Shown piece after piece: positions 39,173-48,311 of a stretch of DNA of 64,000 nt. The position numbers and the translations under genes were made by a program. Origin of the DNA: Oceanisphaera avium (GTDB lineage: Bacteria; Pseudomonadota; Gammaproteobacteria; Enterobacterales; Aeromonadaceae); the NCBI RefSeq assembly GCF_002157875.1, contig NZ_CP021376.1, positions 496,001 to 560,000 of the forward strand. The letters run 5' to 3'. The notes under the pieces are model-generated. The model did not search any database. It was not told where the DNA came from and saw only the letters and a list, made by a program, of their open reading frames with translations. Position 1 is the first letter of the stretch, and each line of letters starts with the position of its first letter.

Positions 39173-39856
39173 ATGGACATAGAGTTTTGGCAACAACGCT
39201 GGCAAGAAAATCGCATTGGTTTTCATCGCCAAGCCATCAATCCCCGCCTTATTCAGTTTTGGCCATCCTTAAATATTGCTAAGTCCGCGCGGGTATTAGT
39301 ACCGCTGTGCGGAAAAAGCAACGATATGCACTGGCTGGCCGAACAAGGACACGAAGTGTGTGGCTTTGAGCTTTCCCCAATTGCAGTTACCGAGTTTTTT
39401 AGCGACGCGGCGCTTAAACCGCTGCAGTCAACGGTGGGCCCTTATACCTGCTGGCAAGCGCCTCCTTATAAAATCTTCCAAGGAGATTTTTTTCAAGCAG
39501 CCAGTCTTAATCAACATTTTACTGCGATGTATGACAGAGCCGCGTTAGTGGCATTGCCTAACAGGTTGCAACCGCAATATGTGGCCTTATTGGCACAACT
39601 TTTATTGCCAGGTGCCCAAGGTGTGCTGATCACGGTGCACTATGCGCCTGAACAACAGCAAACGCCGCCATTTTCAGTGAGTGAAGCCAAAGTACGAGAA
39701 TTATTTGCGCCTTATTTTAGCGTGCAACTGTGTGCTCGCCATGCAGAAAGCCTCAATCATCCTCGTGCGGCCACCGATGATATAGAGTTTTTTGATGAGC
39801 TCAGTTTTATCGTGATTAGAAATGAGCAACCCGTAGTGCAACCCCGAGCTGAATAA
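39173..39856 (+). CDS. tpm: Thiopurine S-methyltransferase
   Basis: This S-adenosylmethionine-dependent methyltransferase is known in bacteria for thiopurine, selenite or tellurite methylation. The 227 residues begin FWQQRWQENRIGFH, followed by the SAM-binding VLVPLCGKSNDMHWLAEQGH and VCGFELSPIAVTEFF, then MYDRAALVALP. This order is diagnostic of the TPMT family. The start has GAGAGAT as ribosome site. The natural substrate in this organism is not evident. Confidence 0.93.
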   Translation: MDIEFWQQRWQENRIGFHRQAINPRLIQFWPSLNIAKSARVLVPLCGKSNDMHWLAEQGHEVCGFELSPIAVTEFFSDAALKPLQSTVGPYTCWQAPPYKIFQGDFFQAASLNQHFTAMYDRAALVALPNRLQPQYVALLAQLLLPGAQGVLITVHYAPEQQQTPPFSVSEAKVRELFAPYFSVQLCARHAESLNHPRAATDDIEFFDELSFIVIRNEQPVVQPRAE

Positions 39857-40131
39857 TCATCAATGACGCGCACAGTTAGTAAATAAATCACAGTCTACTA
39901 TTAGCTAAATATCGCGTTTAATAGCCATAAAATAAGGCTGTTTATGCCTACTTTACGTGTCAGCTAGTTTGTAATAGCGTTTTAGTCTTTAGTAAAAGAA
40001 GAAATCGCTGTAAAATAACCATGCATTAAGTGAGTAATTTTACCTTCATTTATTCACTGTTAGCGGTTTTTTATGCGCTTTCTTCGCTTAGCGCCGCTTT
40101 CTCACTCTTTTAGCTAAGCATTGGAGCACTC

Positions 40132-41499
40132 ATGCCTAAGTCTCTCGCCCCAGTAGCGACCGTCTCTGTTCGTAATTTGTTGATGTTTATGGTGCCGTCT
40201 TTGCTGGGAGTCTTACTCTTTATGACGCCCGTTAGCATTCAAGGGGACTTTACCATCCTGATTGCATTACTGGCTAAAAGCTTACAGGGAGCGCTGGCGG
40301 ATAGGTTGCCCTTAATTGTCACCTTGCTAATTAGTCTTTCTGCAGTGATTAGTCTAGTAACTACCTTATTTAAACCACAGCGCATGGTGCGCAGTGCCTT
40401 TTTAAATACCTTATTTAATCTCAGCCCCATTTGGCTTATTAGTCGTTTAGTGGGCGCGGTTTTTGTGGTGTTAGTCTATGGCCAACTGGGGCCAGAAATT
40501 TTATATAGCGCCGATACCGGTGGCTTAGTGCTTCATGACTTACTGCCGGTATTATTTTCGGTATTTATCTTTGCCGGTTTATTGCTGCCGCTACTCCTAG
40601 ACTTTGGACTGTTGGAGTTTATCGGCACCTTACTCACGGGCATTATGCGCCCCATTTTTCGACTCCCTGGGCGCTCTGCCGTTGATTGTATGGCCTCTTG
40701 GCTAGGCGATGGCAGTGTGGGTATTTTACTTACCAGTAAACAATATGAAGGCCATCATTATACGCAGCGCGAAGCGGCCATTATTGGCACTACCTTTTCC
40801 GCGGTCTCTATTACTTTTAGTTTGGTGGTGTTGGCGCAAGTTAAGTTAGAGCATTTATTCTTACCCTTTTACGGAGCTGTTTGCTTAGCCGGTATTGTGG
40901 CGGCTATTATTGTGCCGCGCTTACCGCCCTTAAGTTTAAAAAAAGACACTTTTATTAATGGCCAAGCTCGTCCGCTACAGGATGAAGCGCTGCCGCTGGG
41001 TTATTCAAGAGTGCGCCACGGCTATCAGCTAGCACTGCATCGCGCCAGTCAAGTAAGCAGCTTAAAGTTAGTAGCGCGCACCGGCGTACATAATGCGCTG
41101 GACATGCTATTAGGCGTATTGCCGGTAGTGATGGCGTTTGGCACCTTGGCATTAGTGATTGCAGACACGACCCCGTTATTTAGCTGGTTAGGGCTGCCAT
41201 TTATTCCGCTATTAGAGTGGCTGCAGATCCCAGAAGCCGCGGCGGCGTCGCAAACCATTATGGTGGGCTTTGCCGATATGTTTATTCCCGCTATCTTAGC
41301 TAGCGCCATTGAAAGCGATCTTACCCGCTTTGTGATTGCAGCACTGTCAGTGACTCAGCTTATTTATATGTCAGAGGTGGGCGCGCTCTTACTCGGCAGC
41401 AAGATACCGGTCAACCTGTTAGAGTTATTTGTAATTTTTATCTTACGCACGTTAGTCACGCTACCTGTGATTGCACTAGTGGCGCACTGGGTGTTTTAA
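40132..41499 (+). CDS. YjiH-type membrane protein with nucleoside-recognition (Gate) domain
   Basis: This polytopic membrane protein has 455 residues and about 10-11 helices. The MVPSLLGVLLFMTPV start, the central GRSAVDCMASWLGDGSVGIL and the late ADMFIPAILAS with TQLIYMSEVGALLL are characteristic of YjiH family transporters carrying Gate domains related to nucleoside permeases. Substrate is unknown. TTGGAG precedes ATG 40132. It stands alone downstream of tpm with about 275 bases of AT-rich DNA between; I see no regulatory palindrome there. Confidence 0.8.
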   Translation: MPKSLAPVATVSVRNLLMFMVPSLLGVLLFMTPVSIQGDFTILIALLAKSLQGALADRLPLIVTLLISLSAVISLVTTLFKPQRMVRSAFLNTLFNLSPIWLISRLVGAVFVVLVYGQLGPEILYSADTGGLVLHDLLPVLFSVFIFAGLLLPLLLDFGLLEFIGTLLTGIMRPIFRLPGRSAVDCMASWLGDGSVGILLTSKQYEGHHYTQREAAIIGTTFSAVSITFSLVVLAQVKLEHLFLPFYGAVCLAGIVAAIIVPRLPPLSLKKDTFINGQARPLQDEALPLGYSRVRHGYQLALHRASQVSSLKLVARTGVHNALDMLLGVLPVVMAFGTLALVIADTTPLFSWLGLPFIPLLEWLQIPEAAAASQTIMVGFADMFIPAILASAIESDLTRFVIAALSVTQLIYMSEVGALLLGSKIPVNLLELFVIFILRTLVTLPVIALVAHWVF

Positions 41500-41586
41500 G
41501 GACTACTGTACGCTTTACGTTAAAAAAAGGGATGGGCGTGAACGTATGGCGTTTAACATAAGGGGCATGCACCGGAGGTGATGATG

Positions 41587-42156
41587 ATGGATTCGGTACT
41601 TAGCTTTTGGTTTGAAGAGCTTAAACCCGCGCAGTGGTGGCGAAAAAGTAAAGCGCTGGATAAAAAAATAAAAGAGCGCTTTGGTGCGCTTTATTCCCAA
41701 GCAGTTGCGGGCGAGCTTTGGCAGTGGCGAGATACGGCGAAAGGGCGGTTAGCGGAAATTATTTTATTAGATCAATTTTCTCGCAATTTATTTCGTGACT
41801 CACCCCAAGCCTTTGCTGCCGATGCCATGGCGCTAGCCTTGGCACAAGAGGCGATTCGCGCCAAAGCCGATCAACAGCTCACGCCTGCCGAGCGGGTCTT
41901 TCTATATATGCCTTTTATGCACAGCGAGTCTAAAAAAATTCATCAGCAAGCCAGTCAATTATTTAGTGACAATGCCGATGCGAGCCAAGGCACTAAAGCT
42001 GAGCTTAAAGGCCCTATTAGTAGCTTGAAATCCCAACAGGCGCACAGCGCTATTATTGAGCGTTTTGGCCGCTATCCTCATCGCAATAAAATTTTAGCGC
42101 GTGAGTCCAGCAAAGAAGAAATCGAGTTTTTAAAGCAACCCGGCTCGTCCTTTTAA
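41587..42156 (+). CDS. DUF924 family protein
   Basis: This 189-residue soluble helical protein starts MDSVLSFWFEELKPAQWW. It has the DUF924 pattern: D-x-V-L-x-F-W-F, KIKERFGALYSQAVAGEL, AEIILLDQFSRNLFRDSPQAFAAD, FLYMPFMHSES and RFGRYPHRNKIL near the end. It is TPR-like in fold; function is unknown. GGAGG at 41574-41578 is followed by three ATGs (41581, 41584, 41587). The third has the best spacing, so I use it. It ends directly before the palindrome array. Confidence 0.85.
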   Translation: MDSVLSFWFEELKPAQWWRKSKALDKKIKERFGALYSQAVAGELWQWRDTAKGRLAEIILLDQFSRNLFRDSPQAFAADAMALALAQEAIRAKADQQLTPAERVFLYMPFMHSESKKIHQQASQLFSDNADASQGTKAELKGPISSLKSQQAHSAIIERFGRYPHRNKILARESSKEEIEFLKQPGSSF

Positions 42157-42180
42157 AGGGTTAGCCGTGCTTGCTATATG

Positions 42181-43042
42181 TGTGAGATACCGGGTCTAGC
42201 CCGGTATGACGGTTTATTACTCTGTCATCCTGGCGAAAGTCAGGATCTGTTAGGCTAGATGCTGTATGTGGGAGATACCGGATCCAGTCCGGTATGACGG
42301 TTTATTACTCTGTCATCCTGACGAAAGTCAGGATCTGTTAAGGTCAGATGCTATATGTGTGAGGTACCGGATCCAGTCCGGTATGACGGTTTATTACTCT
42401 GTCATCCTGACGAAAGTCAGGATCTGTTAGGCTAGATACTGTATATAGGAGATACCGGATCCAGTCCGGTATGACTGCTTATTACCCCGTCATCCTGACG
42501 AAAGTCAGGATCTGTTAAGGTCAGATGCTATATGTGTGAGATACCGGGTCTGGCCCGGTATGACGGTTAACTCCTAATCCTGACCTCTTACCCCGTCATC
42601 CTGACGAAAGTCAGGATCTGTTAGGCTAGATACTGTATGCGGGAGATACCGGATCCAGTCCGGTATGACTGCTTATTACCCCGTCATCCTGACGAAAGTC
42701 AGGATCTATTAGGCTAGATACTGTATGCGGGAGATACCGGATCCAGTCCGGTATGACTGCTTATTACCCCGTCATCCTGACGAAAGTCAGGATCTGTTAG
42801 GCTAGATGCTGTATGTGTGAGATACCGGGTCTAGCCCGGTATGACGGTTTATTACTCTGTCATCTTGGCGAAAGTCAGGATCTGTTAAGGTCAGATGCTA
42901 TATGTGTGAGATACCGGAACTAGTCCGGTATGACAGTTAACTCCTAATCCTGACCTCTTACCCCGTCATCCTGACGAAAGTCAGGATCTGTTAAGGTCAG
43001 ATGCTATATGTGTGAGATACCGGATCCAGTCCGGTATGACAG
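42181..43042. repeat. Ten-unit array of alternating P1 and P2 palindromes
   Basis: P1 hairpins (ATACCGGA-TCCAG-TCCGGTAT or variants) start at 42187, 42275, 42364, 42452, 42541, 42646, 42734, 42822, 42911 and 43017, so the period is 88-89 bp, with two 105-106 bp units that carry an extra CTCCTAATCCTGACCTCTTA. Nine P2 hairpins (ATCCTGAC-GAAA-GTCAGGAT) lie between them. Linkers alternate between TTAGGCTAGATRCTGTAT and TTAAGGTCAGATGCTATAT types. P1 stems change in pairs (GA/TC or GG/CC), keeping pairing. No coding frame and no transposase are seen. It lies between the convergent DUF924 and DUF2057 genes. Confidence 0.95.
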
Positions 43043-43072
43043 TTAACTCATGCAGAGCTTATGGCTTAGTTA

Positions 43073-43699
43073 TTATTGCTGTTGAATTGCCCAAATTTGA
43101 AAGGCACGCTGGGTGTCTTTATCGGCTTTATCCCACCAGTGCTTTAACATATCCAGCGCATCTGCATCTACGGGGGCGGCGCCATATTTCGCTTGGGCCG
43201 CTGCTACGGCGGCATCGGTGCGACCACTAAAGGCTTTATTATTTTCTTTTAAATAATCTTGAATACCGCGGGTTAAATCTAAGCCGGCAGGGCGGTGAAT
43301 AGTAAAGATCTCGGCATCGACTGCTTGGTTAGTGCGCTTATCGATCACTGTCACTTGGCTGGCTTGATCTCGCAAAAACTCTTTAGCTTGCTGATAGCTG
43401 GCCGGTTTTTGATATTGCAGCGCTAACTCTGTATCGGCATCTGTTACTACGTTAATAATGACAGGATCGCCTTCCATTACGCGAATGTTTTGGCGAGTGG
43501 AGTAATCTTCTACATACTCCAACACAAACTGATGTTTACCCGCGCCGACTTGGGCAGAGTGTACTGAGCTTAAGACGCTGTGTTTGGTTTTTTCACCATC
43601 TACAAGTAATAATTGATAAGGCTTAGGCGTTTCTATGCTGGCGGCATGAGCACCAAAAGACAACAGACCCACGGCGATAAGGGTTAACGATGTTTTCAT
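43073..43699 (-). CDS. DUF2057 (YccT-like) periplasmic protein
   Basis: This exported protein of unknown role has 208 residues from MKTSLTLIAVGLLSFGAHA (43699); the longer frame start lacks support. A signal peptide with cleavage near AHA-AS is clear. The body has YQLLLVDGEK, HQFVLEYVEDYS and a conserved C-terminal helix MLKHWWDKADKDTQRAF typical of DUF2057. The E. coli relative YccT has been connected to curli control, but that need not hold here. It is downstream of the large repeat array, on the opposite strand. Confidence 0.82.
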   Translation of the reverse strand: MKTSLTLIAVGLLSFGAHAASIETPKPYQLLLVDGEKTKHSVLSSVHSAQVGAGKHQFVLEYVEDYSTRQNIRVMEGDPVIINVVTDADTELALQYQKPASYQQAKEFLRDQASQVTVIDKRTNQAVDAEIFTIHRPAGLDLTRGIQDYLKENNKAFSGRTDAAVAAAQAKYGAAPVDADALDMLKHWWDKADKDTQRAFQIWAIQQQ

Positions 43700-43868
43700 T
43701 ACACTGGGCTCCTTAGCCATAAAGTAATTAACCACTACCACTTTACTAGGATGCGTAAATGGCAGCGTAAATAAGTGTTATCTAGGATTAAATAGCGAGC
43801 CGAGGGAGTTGTAAATAGAAGTTTGTAAATAACGTCCAGTCAAGCATTCATAATCAACTAAAAATCGT

Positions 43869-45977
43869 CTATTGCTGCGCAATATCTAAGGTAAAAGGGG
43901 GCAGCGCTTGAAGGAGGGCAGCGCCATAGCGCTTGCTGACTAAGCGCTTATCTAATAACACAATACGCCCAGTATCGCTTTCACTGCGCAGCAATCGACC
44001 ACAAGCTTGGATCAATTTACGCGACGCTTCAGGCAGCGCAAGTTGCATAAACGCATTACCGCCGGTTTGGTTGATCCACTCGGCCATGGCTTCTTCTACC
44101 GGCGAGGTAGGGACGGCAAAGGGCAACTTAGTAATAATTAAATTGGTTAAATAAATACCGGGTAAGTCTAAGCCTTCCGCAAAACTGCCGGTACCAAATA
44201 GCACGCTGGGCTGTTTGGCATCGCACTTTTGCTTGTGCAGCACTAATAAGGCGTGGCGACTGGCTTCACCTTGCACTAATAATGACTGCCCCTTAGCGCG
44301 CAGCGCCTTGGCCACCTCATTCATTTGTCGATAAGAAGAAAATAATACTAAGCTTGCCGCTTGCTCATCTAACCATTGTGCAATGTGAGTTACTAATAAG
44401 TCATTAAAGTCGCCATGACTGGGCTCACACTCTAGCGGTGGAATAATTAAGGCGCTGTTTTGATAATTAAAAGGCGAGTTAAGGCGCACATAATGGCTGC
44501 CATCATCAAGGCGCAAGCCTACGCTGCGCCTAAAATAGCTAAAGTCATTTAATGCGGTAAGGGTAGCCGACACCATTACTACTGCCGCTGCTCGCGACCA
44601 ACACCAAGCTTCTAATAAATGACCGACGGCTAAAGGCGTTACACACAACACCAGTTCTTTGGCATCTTTACTATCTAGCTCTAACCACCGCGCCGGCGGC
44701 GTGTGTTTTTCTAAGGTCGGTTTGAGTAATAAGCTGGCGCCATCGTATACTTGCTCGGCTTGCAATAACTGTAAGCTTATCATGGCCAGTGCCGCTTCTA
44801 TGGTCGCCGCTTTACTGGGATTTATTTTAAGTTGCTCGGCCAGCTGGCTATTAATGGGCCCCAGTGTTCGACAAAAAATCTGGCTGTCTTCTTTTAAGCG
44901 CAATAGCGGCTCATCCAAGGCGCAAGGCAAGTCACCGGTACTAAAGCGCAAACAGCCTTGCTCATCAGGTTTAAGCTCCCCTTTTTGCAATGCCGAGACT
45001 AACTGGCGATATAAGTCATTAAGACTGGGAATGAGCTGAGCCAAACCATGCTGTAATTTGCCAATGGCGGCTTGGCCGTCACTGCCTAATAGATCATTTA
45101 ATTTCCCTTGCCACTTATTAAATTGCTCAAGGGAGCGGATAAGGTGGCGTAAAGCCAGCCGTGCTGAGCCTTGCTCGCGCGCCACACTAGCAAGATGATG
45201 GGCTTCATCTAGCACATACACACACTGCTCCGGCTCTGGTAATACAAAGCCACCGCCCATACTTAAGTCTGCTAGTAACAGGGCATGGTTAACGACAATG
45301 ACATCGGCTTTTTCTAACGCAGCGCGCGCTTGATGAAACGGACACTGTTGATGGCCTAACATCGGCTGGCAGCTGTGGCGCTGCGCTTCTATGTGTTGCC
45401 AAAGACTGGGCGCAATGGGTGTAGGCCAACTGTCTCTATCGCCTAGCCAGTCGCCTTTAGCATAGGCTTGCCACAGTTCACTGACTTGTTTGAGCTGAGC
45501 TTCTGTTAAGGGGGCGGCCATTAATAAAGGCGCATCTGGTGTAAATAATTCAGTTTGGGCGACGCCCGCTTGTAAGTCATATAAGCGCCGCGCACAGCAA
45601 TAGCGAGCACGACCTTTGGCTAAGGCAAAACTAAAGCTGGGCTTACAGTGCGGGTGAAATAGCGGTAAGTCTTTTTCTATAAGTTGCTCTTGTAAAGCTA
45701 GGGTGGCAGTAGAGATCACTAAGGTTTTTTGCTGCATGCGCGCCCATGGAATGCCTGCCTGCAAATACGCCAACGACTTACCAATGCCCGTGCCGGCCTC
45801 GGCCACCAAAATTCGCCGCCCTGCATCGTAGCGCCCCGATAACACCTTACTCATTTCAGCCACTAAGTAATTTTGCTCCCGTCTGGGGGTAAAATTGGGC
45901 AAGGCTTTACTTAAGCGGCGATAATTTTCGCGCACTAAAGTGGCGTATTCACCAGATTCGGCTGTGGATTTGGGCAT
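43869..45977 (-). CDS. dinG: ATP-dependent DNA helicase DinG
   Basis: This XPD-like 5'-3' helicase acts on damaged or R-loop DNA. The 702 residues (716 in E. coli) have Walker A AEAGTGIGKS (60-69), ISTATLALQEQ, DEAHH near 257-261, and late motifs SFAEGLDLPG and IQACGRLLRSE. The iron-sulfur cysteines are atypical: C127 and C128 (RYCCARR), C203 and C212 are present, whereas the E. coli pattern has three cysteines in the second cluster. I saw no LexA box upstream. It stands alone. Confidence 0.92.
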   Translation of the reverse strand: MPKSTAESGEYATLVRENYRRLSKALPNFTPRREQNYLVAEMSKVLSGRYDAGRRILVAEAGTGIGKSLAYLQAGIPWARMQQKTLVISTATLALQEQLIEKDLPLFHPHCKPSFSFALAKGRARYCCARRLYDLQAGVAQTELFTPDAPLLMAAPLTEAQLKQVSELWQAYAKGDWLGDRDSWPTPIAPSLWQHIEAQRHSCQPMLGHQQCPFHQARAALEKADVIVVNHALLLADLSMGGGFVLPEPEQCVYVLDEAHHLASVAREQGSARLALRHLIRSLEQFNKWQGKLNDLLGSDGQAAIGKLQHGLAQLIPSLNDLYRQLVSALQKGELKPDEQGCLRFSTGDLPCALDEPLLRLKEDSQIFCRTLGPINSQLAEQLKINPSKAATIEAALAMISLQLLQAEQVYDGASLLLKPTLEKHTPPARWLELDSKDAKELVLCVTPLAVGHLLEAWCWSRAAAVVMVSATLTALNDFSYFRRSVGLRLDDGSHYVRLNSPFNYQNSALIIPPLECEPSHGDFNDLLVTHIAQWLDEQAASLVLFSSYRQMNEVAKALRAKGQSLLVQGEASRHALLVLHKQKCDAKQPSVLFGTGSFAEGLDLPGIYLTNLIITKLPFAVPTSPVEEAMAEWINQTGGNAFMQLALPEASRKLIQACGRLLRSESDTGRIVLLDKRLVSKRYGAALLQALPPFTLDIAQQ

Positions 45978-46355
45978 AATGTAGGGCTAAATAAGGCCAA
46001 TAACAGGCATGAAAATTGTGATCAAGGCGTGAGTTTACCAAGTCAACAACAAAATTAGCATTTATTAATTTAAACAAAATTTAAACGTTTTTTATTAAAT
46101 TCGCATTTTAATAAAGCACCGCAAAGCCTGACAGTATAATGGCTTGGCCTCGTTATGCCAGTTAATGGCTGAGTAAATAGCCAGTAGTGGAACTTAAATT
46201 TATTGCGTTGCCAGACTGTGTTTGTCATTAAAAGTTCATTTCGATTTCTTGCAAGCGTTAAATGGCGGTGATAGTCTGCAGTTCGTAGTAACGCAAGACG
46301 TTGCTAACACAGGGAAAATAAAGACTTAGTGTTTAATCACAGTAGGCATATAAAA
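45978..46355. promoter_or_regulatory. dinG/porin divergent region
   Basis: 378 bases, AT-rich around 46050-46110 (TTTAAAC-type tracts at 46070-46090), which would suit OmpR-like control of the porin. No box is clear enough to assign. Confidence 0.35.
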
Positions 46356-47411
46356 ATGAAAAAAACAATTTTAGCTCTGACCATTCCTGCACTGTTCGCA
46401 ACTTCTGCGGGTGCCGTGGAAATTTATTCCGCTGAAGATGGCTCAAAAGTAGACCTGTACGGTCGTCTGCAGTACCACGCTGGTGGTTTAGCTTATAAAG
46501 ACGCCCCTAACGCTAATGATCGCGAAAGCTTCGGCGGCGAAGGCCAAGCGCGTTTAGGTGTTAACGTTAAATACGCACTGGACGATGCTACTGCCTTAAT
46601 CGGTAAATACGAAGCTAACTTCGATGCAGAAAGTAAAGACAACGACAACGAAATCGACACTCGTTATGCATGGTTAGGTTTCCGTTTCATGGATACTACC
46701 GACCTGACCTTCGGTAAGAGCGAAGCAGCCCGCGCTCAGTTAACTGACCTGACCGACACCTTCGATATCTTTGGTGGTGAAGTAACTAAGGCCGGTGGTT
46801 ATAACCGTGTTGATGACCAAGTACGTTTAGCTTATGCCGAAAACGGTGTTGATTTACGTGCTTCTTACTCATTCAACGACGATCGTAAAGATGCAGCTTC
46901 TAACGCCAACAACGAAAACAACCGTTTAGGTTTATCAGCGGGCTACACCCTGCCAAATAACTTGGGCTTTGTTGCGTCTTACAGCCAAGATAAAAATCAG
47001 AACTTATTTGCAGGTCCTTCTTCTTCAAACCTTAACTTCCCTAACGCAGATAAGTCCACTGAGTGGGGCTTAGGCGCACATTACACAGTAGATGGCTTCT
47101 ACTTTGCTGGTCTGTACGGCGAGCGTGATGTTAAGTACGTTGGCGTTGCTGACGGTGGCGCACGCTTCTGGGAGCTGCAAGCCGCATACACAGTTCAAGA
47201 GTGGACCTTGCTGGCTAACTACGCCAACCAAAGTGCCCGTAATGCAGACGTTGATGCAGCAGCACGTGAATCTAATTTAAAAATAGACGAATATACCTTA
47301 GCTGCGCGTTATGCGTTCACGCCTAAGACTAAAGTGTATGCAGAATACGTGATCAACGAAGTTAAAGGTAAAGACGACCTGTACGGCGTTGGTATTCAGT
47401 ACAACTTCTAA
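46356..47411 (+). CDS. Major outer-membrane porin (OmpC/OmpU-like)
   Basis: This general diffusion porin has 351 residues from MKKTILALTIPALFATSAGA (46356); the frame start 46329 is not supported. The signal peptide is cleaved before VEIYSAEDG. The mature protein starts with the porin motif DGSKVDLYGRLQYHAGG and has alternating aromatic beta strands (YAWLGFRFMDTTDLTFGKSEAA) and a terminal aromatic residue (GVGIQYNF), needed for barrel insertion. Codon use is like that of highly expressed genes (rpsA, htpG). Ion selectivity cannot be told. Confidence 0.93.
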   Translation: MKKTILALTIPALFATSAGAVEIYSAEDGSKVDLYGRLQYHAGGLAYKDAPNANDRESFGGEGQARLGVNVKYALDDATALIGKYEANFDAESKDNDNEIDTRYAWLGFRFMDTTDLTFGKSEAARAQLTDLTDTFDIFGGEVTKAGGYNRVDDQVRLAYAENGVDLRASYSFNDDRKDAASNANNENNRLGLSAGYTLPNNLGFVASYSQDKNQNLFAGPSSSNLNFPNADKSTEWGLGAHYTVDGFYFAGLYGERDVKYVGVADGGARFWELQAAYTVQEWTLLANYANQSARNADVDAAARESNLKIDEYTLAARYAFTPKTKVYAEYVINEVKGKDDLYGVGIQYNF

Positions 47412-47449
47412 GCTAGCTTAATATTAATTAAGTATGAGTAATGAAGCAT

Positions 47450-47474
47450 AAAGCCGGCGCAAGCCGGCTTTTTT
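47450..47474 (+). terminator. Porin terminator
   Basis: AGCCGGC-GCAA-GCCGGCT then T5. Confidence 0.92.
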
Positions 47475-47619
47475 ATTGGTTAAGAAAGCGCCCAGCACCG
47501 AGCGCCCGGCGCCCAGCTGAATGGGCTCGTTAGTGAAGGTAAAAAGTGAAGAGGCGGGCTGGTGGCGCTTGCATTGCAGCTCAGTCTAAACCCATTAAAG
47601 AATGCTAGAGATGGTGCTA

Positions 47620-48290
47620 GTGAATGGGGAATAGGGATGGGTGATTAGGAAAAACTGACTCTAAAACGAGATCCTGACTTTCGTCAGGATGACGACCACG
47701 TTTGCTGATGACGACTATTTACATAGCAAATTTTATCTTCGATCTTATTCTTCTTTTTCCGTGTTCTTCCGTGACTATCTAACCAAGAGGCGTGGCAAAA
47801 ATATTAATAGGTTTTAGTTGCGCTCATTTAAGTGAACAGAGCTAGCCAACTGAAAACCTAAGATCCTGACTTTCGTCAGGATGACGAATACGTTTGCTGA
47901 TGACGACTATTTACCCATTAAATTCTCTTTTCGATCTTATCTCTATTTTTCCGTGTATTCCGTGGCAAAAAATATCTTTATTTTTATCTGACCGCTGACC
48001 GCAGGGCTATGTTTTGGTTTAGCTCGGCGCTATCCTTCCCCAATCCCCAATCCCCAATCCCCAATCCCTGTTCATTTCGGCACGGTTCTGGATTTTGTAG
48101 CACGCCCACTTAAGTGAAGAGCGAAGAGGACTCGCCAACTGAAAATCTAAGATCCTGACCTTCGTCAGGATGACGATAACCTAGGCCCTTACCAATCAAA
48201 ATTCTGTTTTCGATGTTATTTCTATTTTTTCCGTGTTCTTCCGTGTATTCCGTGGCAAAAATATCTTTATCTGACAGCTTAGAGCTGAAC
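47620..48290. repeat. Three-unit direct repeat with inverted P2 hairpins
   Basis: Units of roughly 190-290 bp each begin with an inverted P2 hairpin (47671-47690, 47863-47882, 48152-48171; ATCCTGAC-TTTC-GTCAGGAT then GAC), go on with an AT-rich segment (GATGACGACTATTTAC, TTCGATCTTAT) and end in a TTCCGTG tandem (for example 47949-47964 and 48230-48255), whose other strand reads CACGGAA repeatedly. The second unit holds four CCCCAAT heptamers (48038-48068). The whole lies between the porin terminator and the zinc-finger gene, and no gene is seen in it. Confidence 0.85.
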
Positions 48291-48311
48291 GCTTACCGCT
48301 CTCCGAAGGAG

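Noticed and set aside
42181-43042. CRISPR array
   Set aside because: The repeats are palindromic with conserved, not unique, linkers of two alternating types, and no cas gene is near.
43012-43230. Plus-strand frame at the right end of the first array
   Set aside because: It starts inside a palindrome repeat and is the antisense shadow of the DUF2057 gene.
45978-46328. LexA box for dinG
   Set aside because: No CTGT N8 ACAG match was seen between dinG and the porin, although dinG is SOS-regulated in E. coli.
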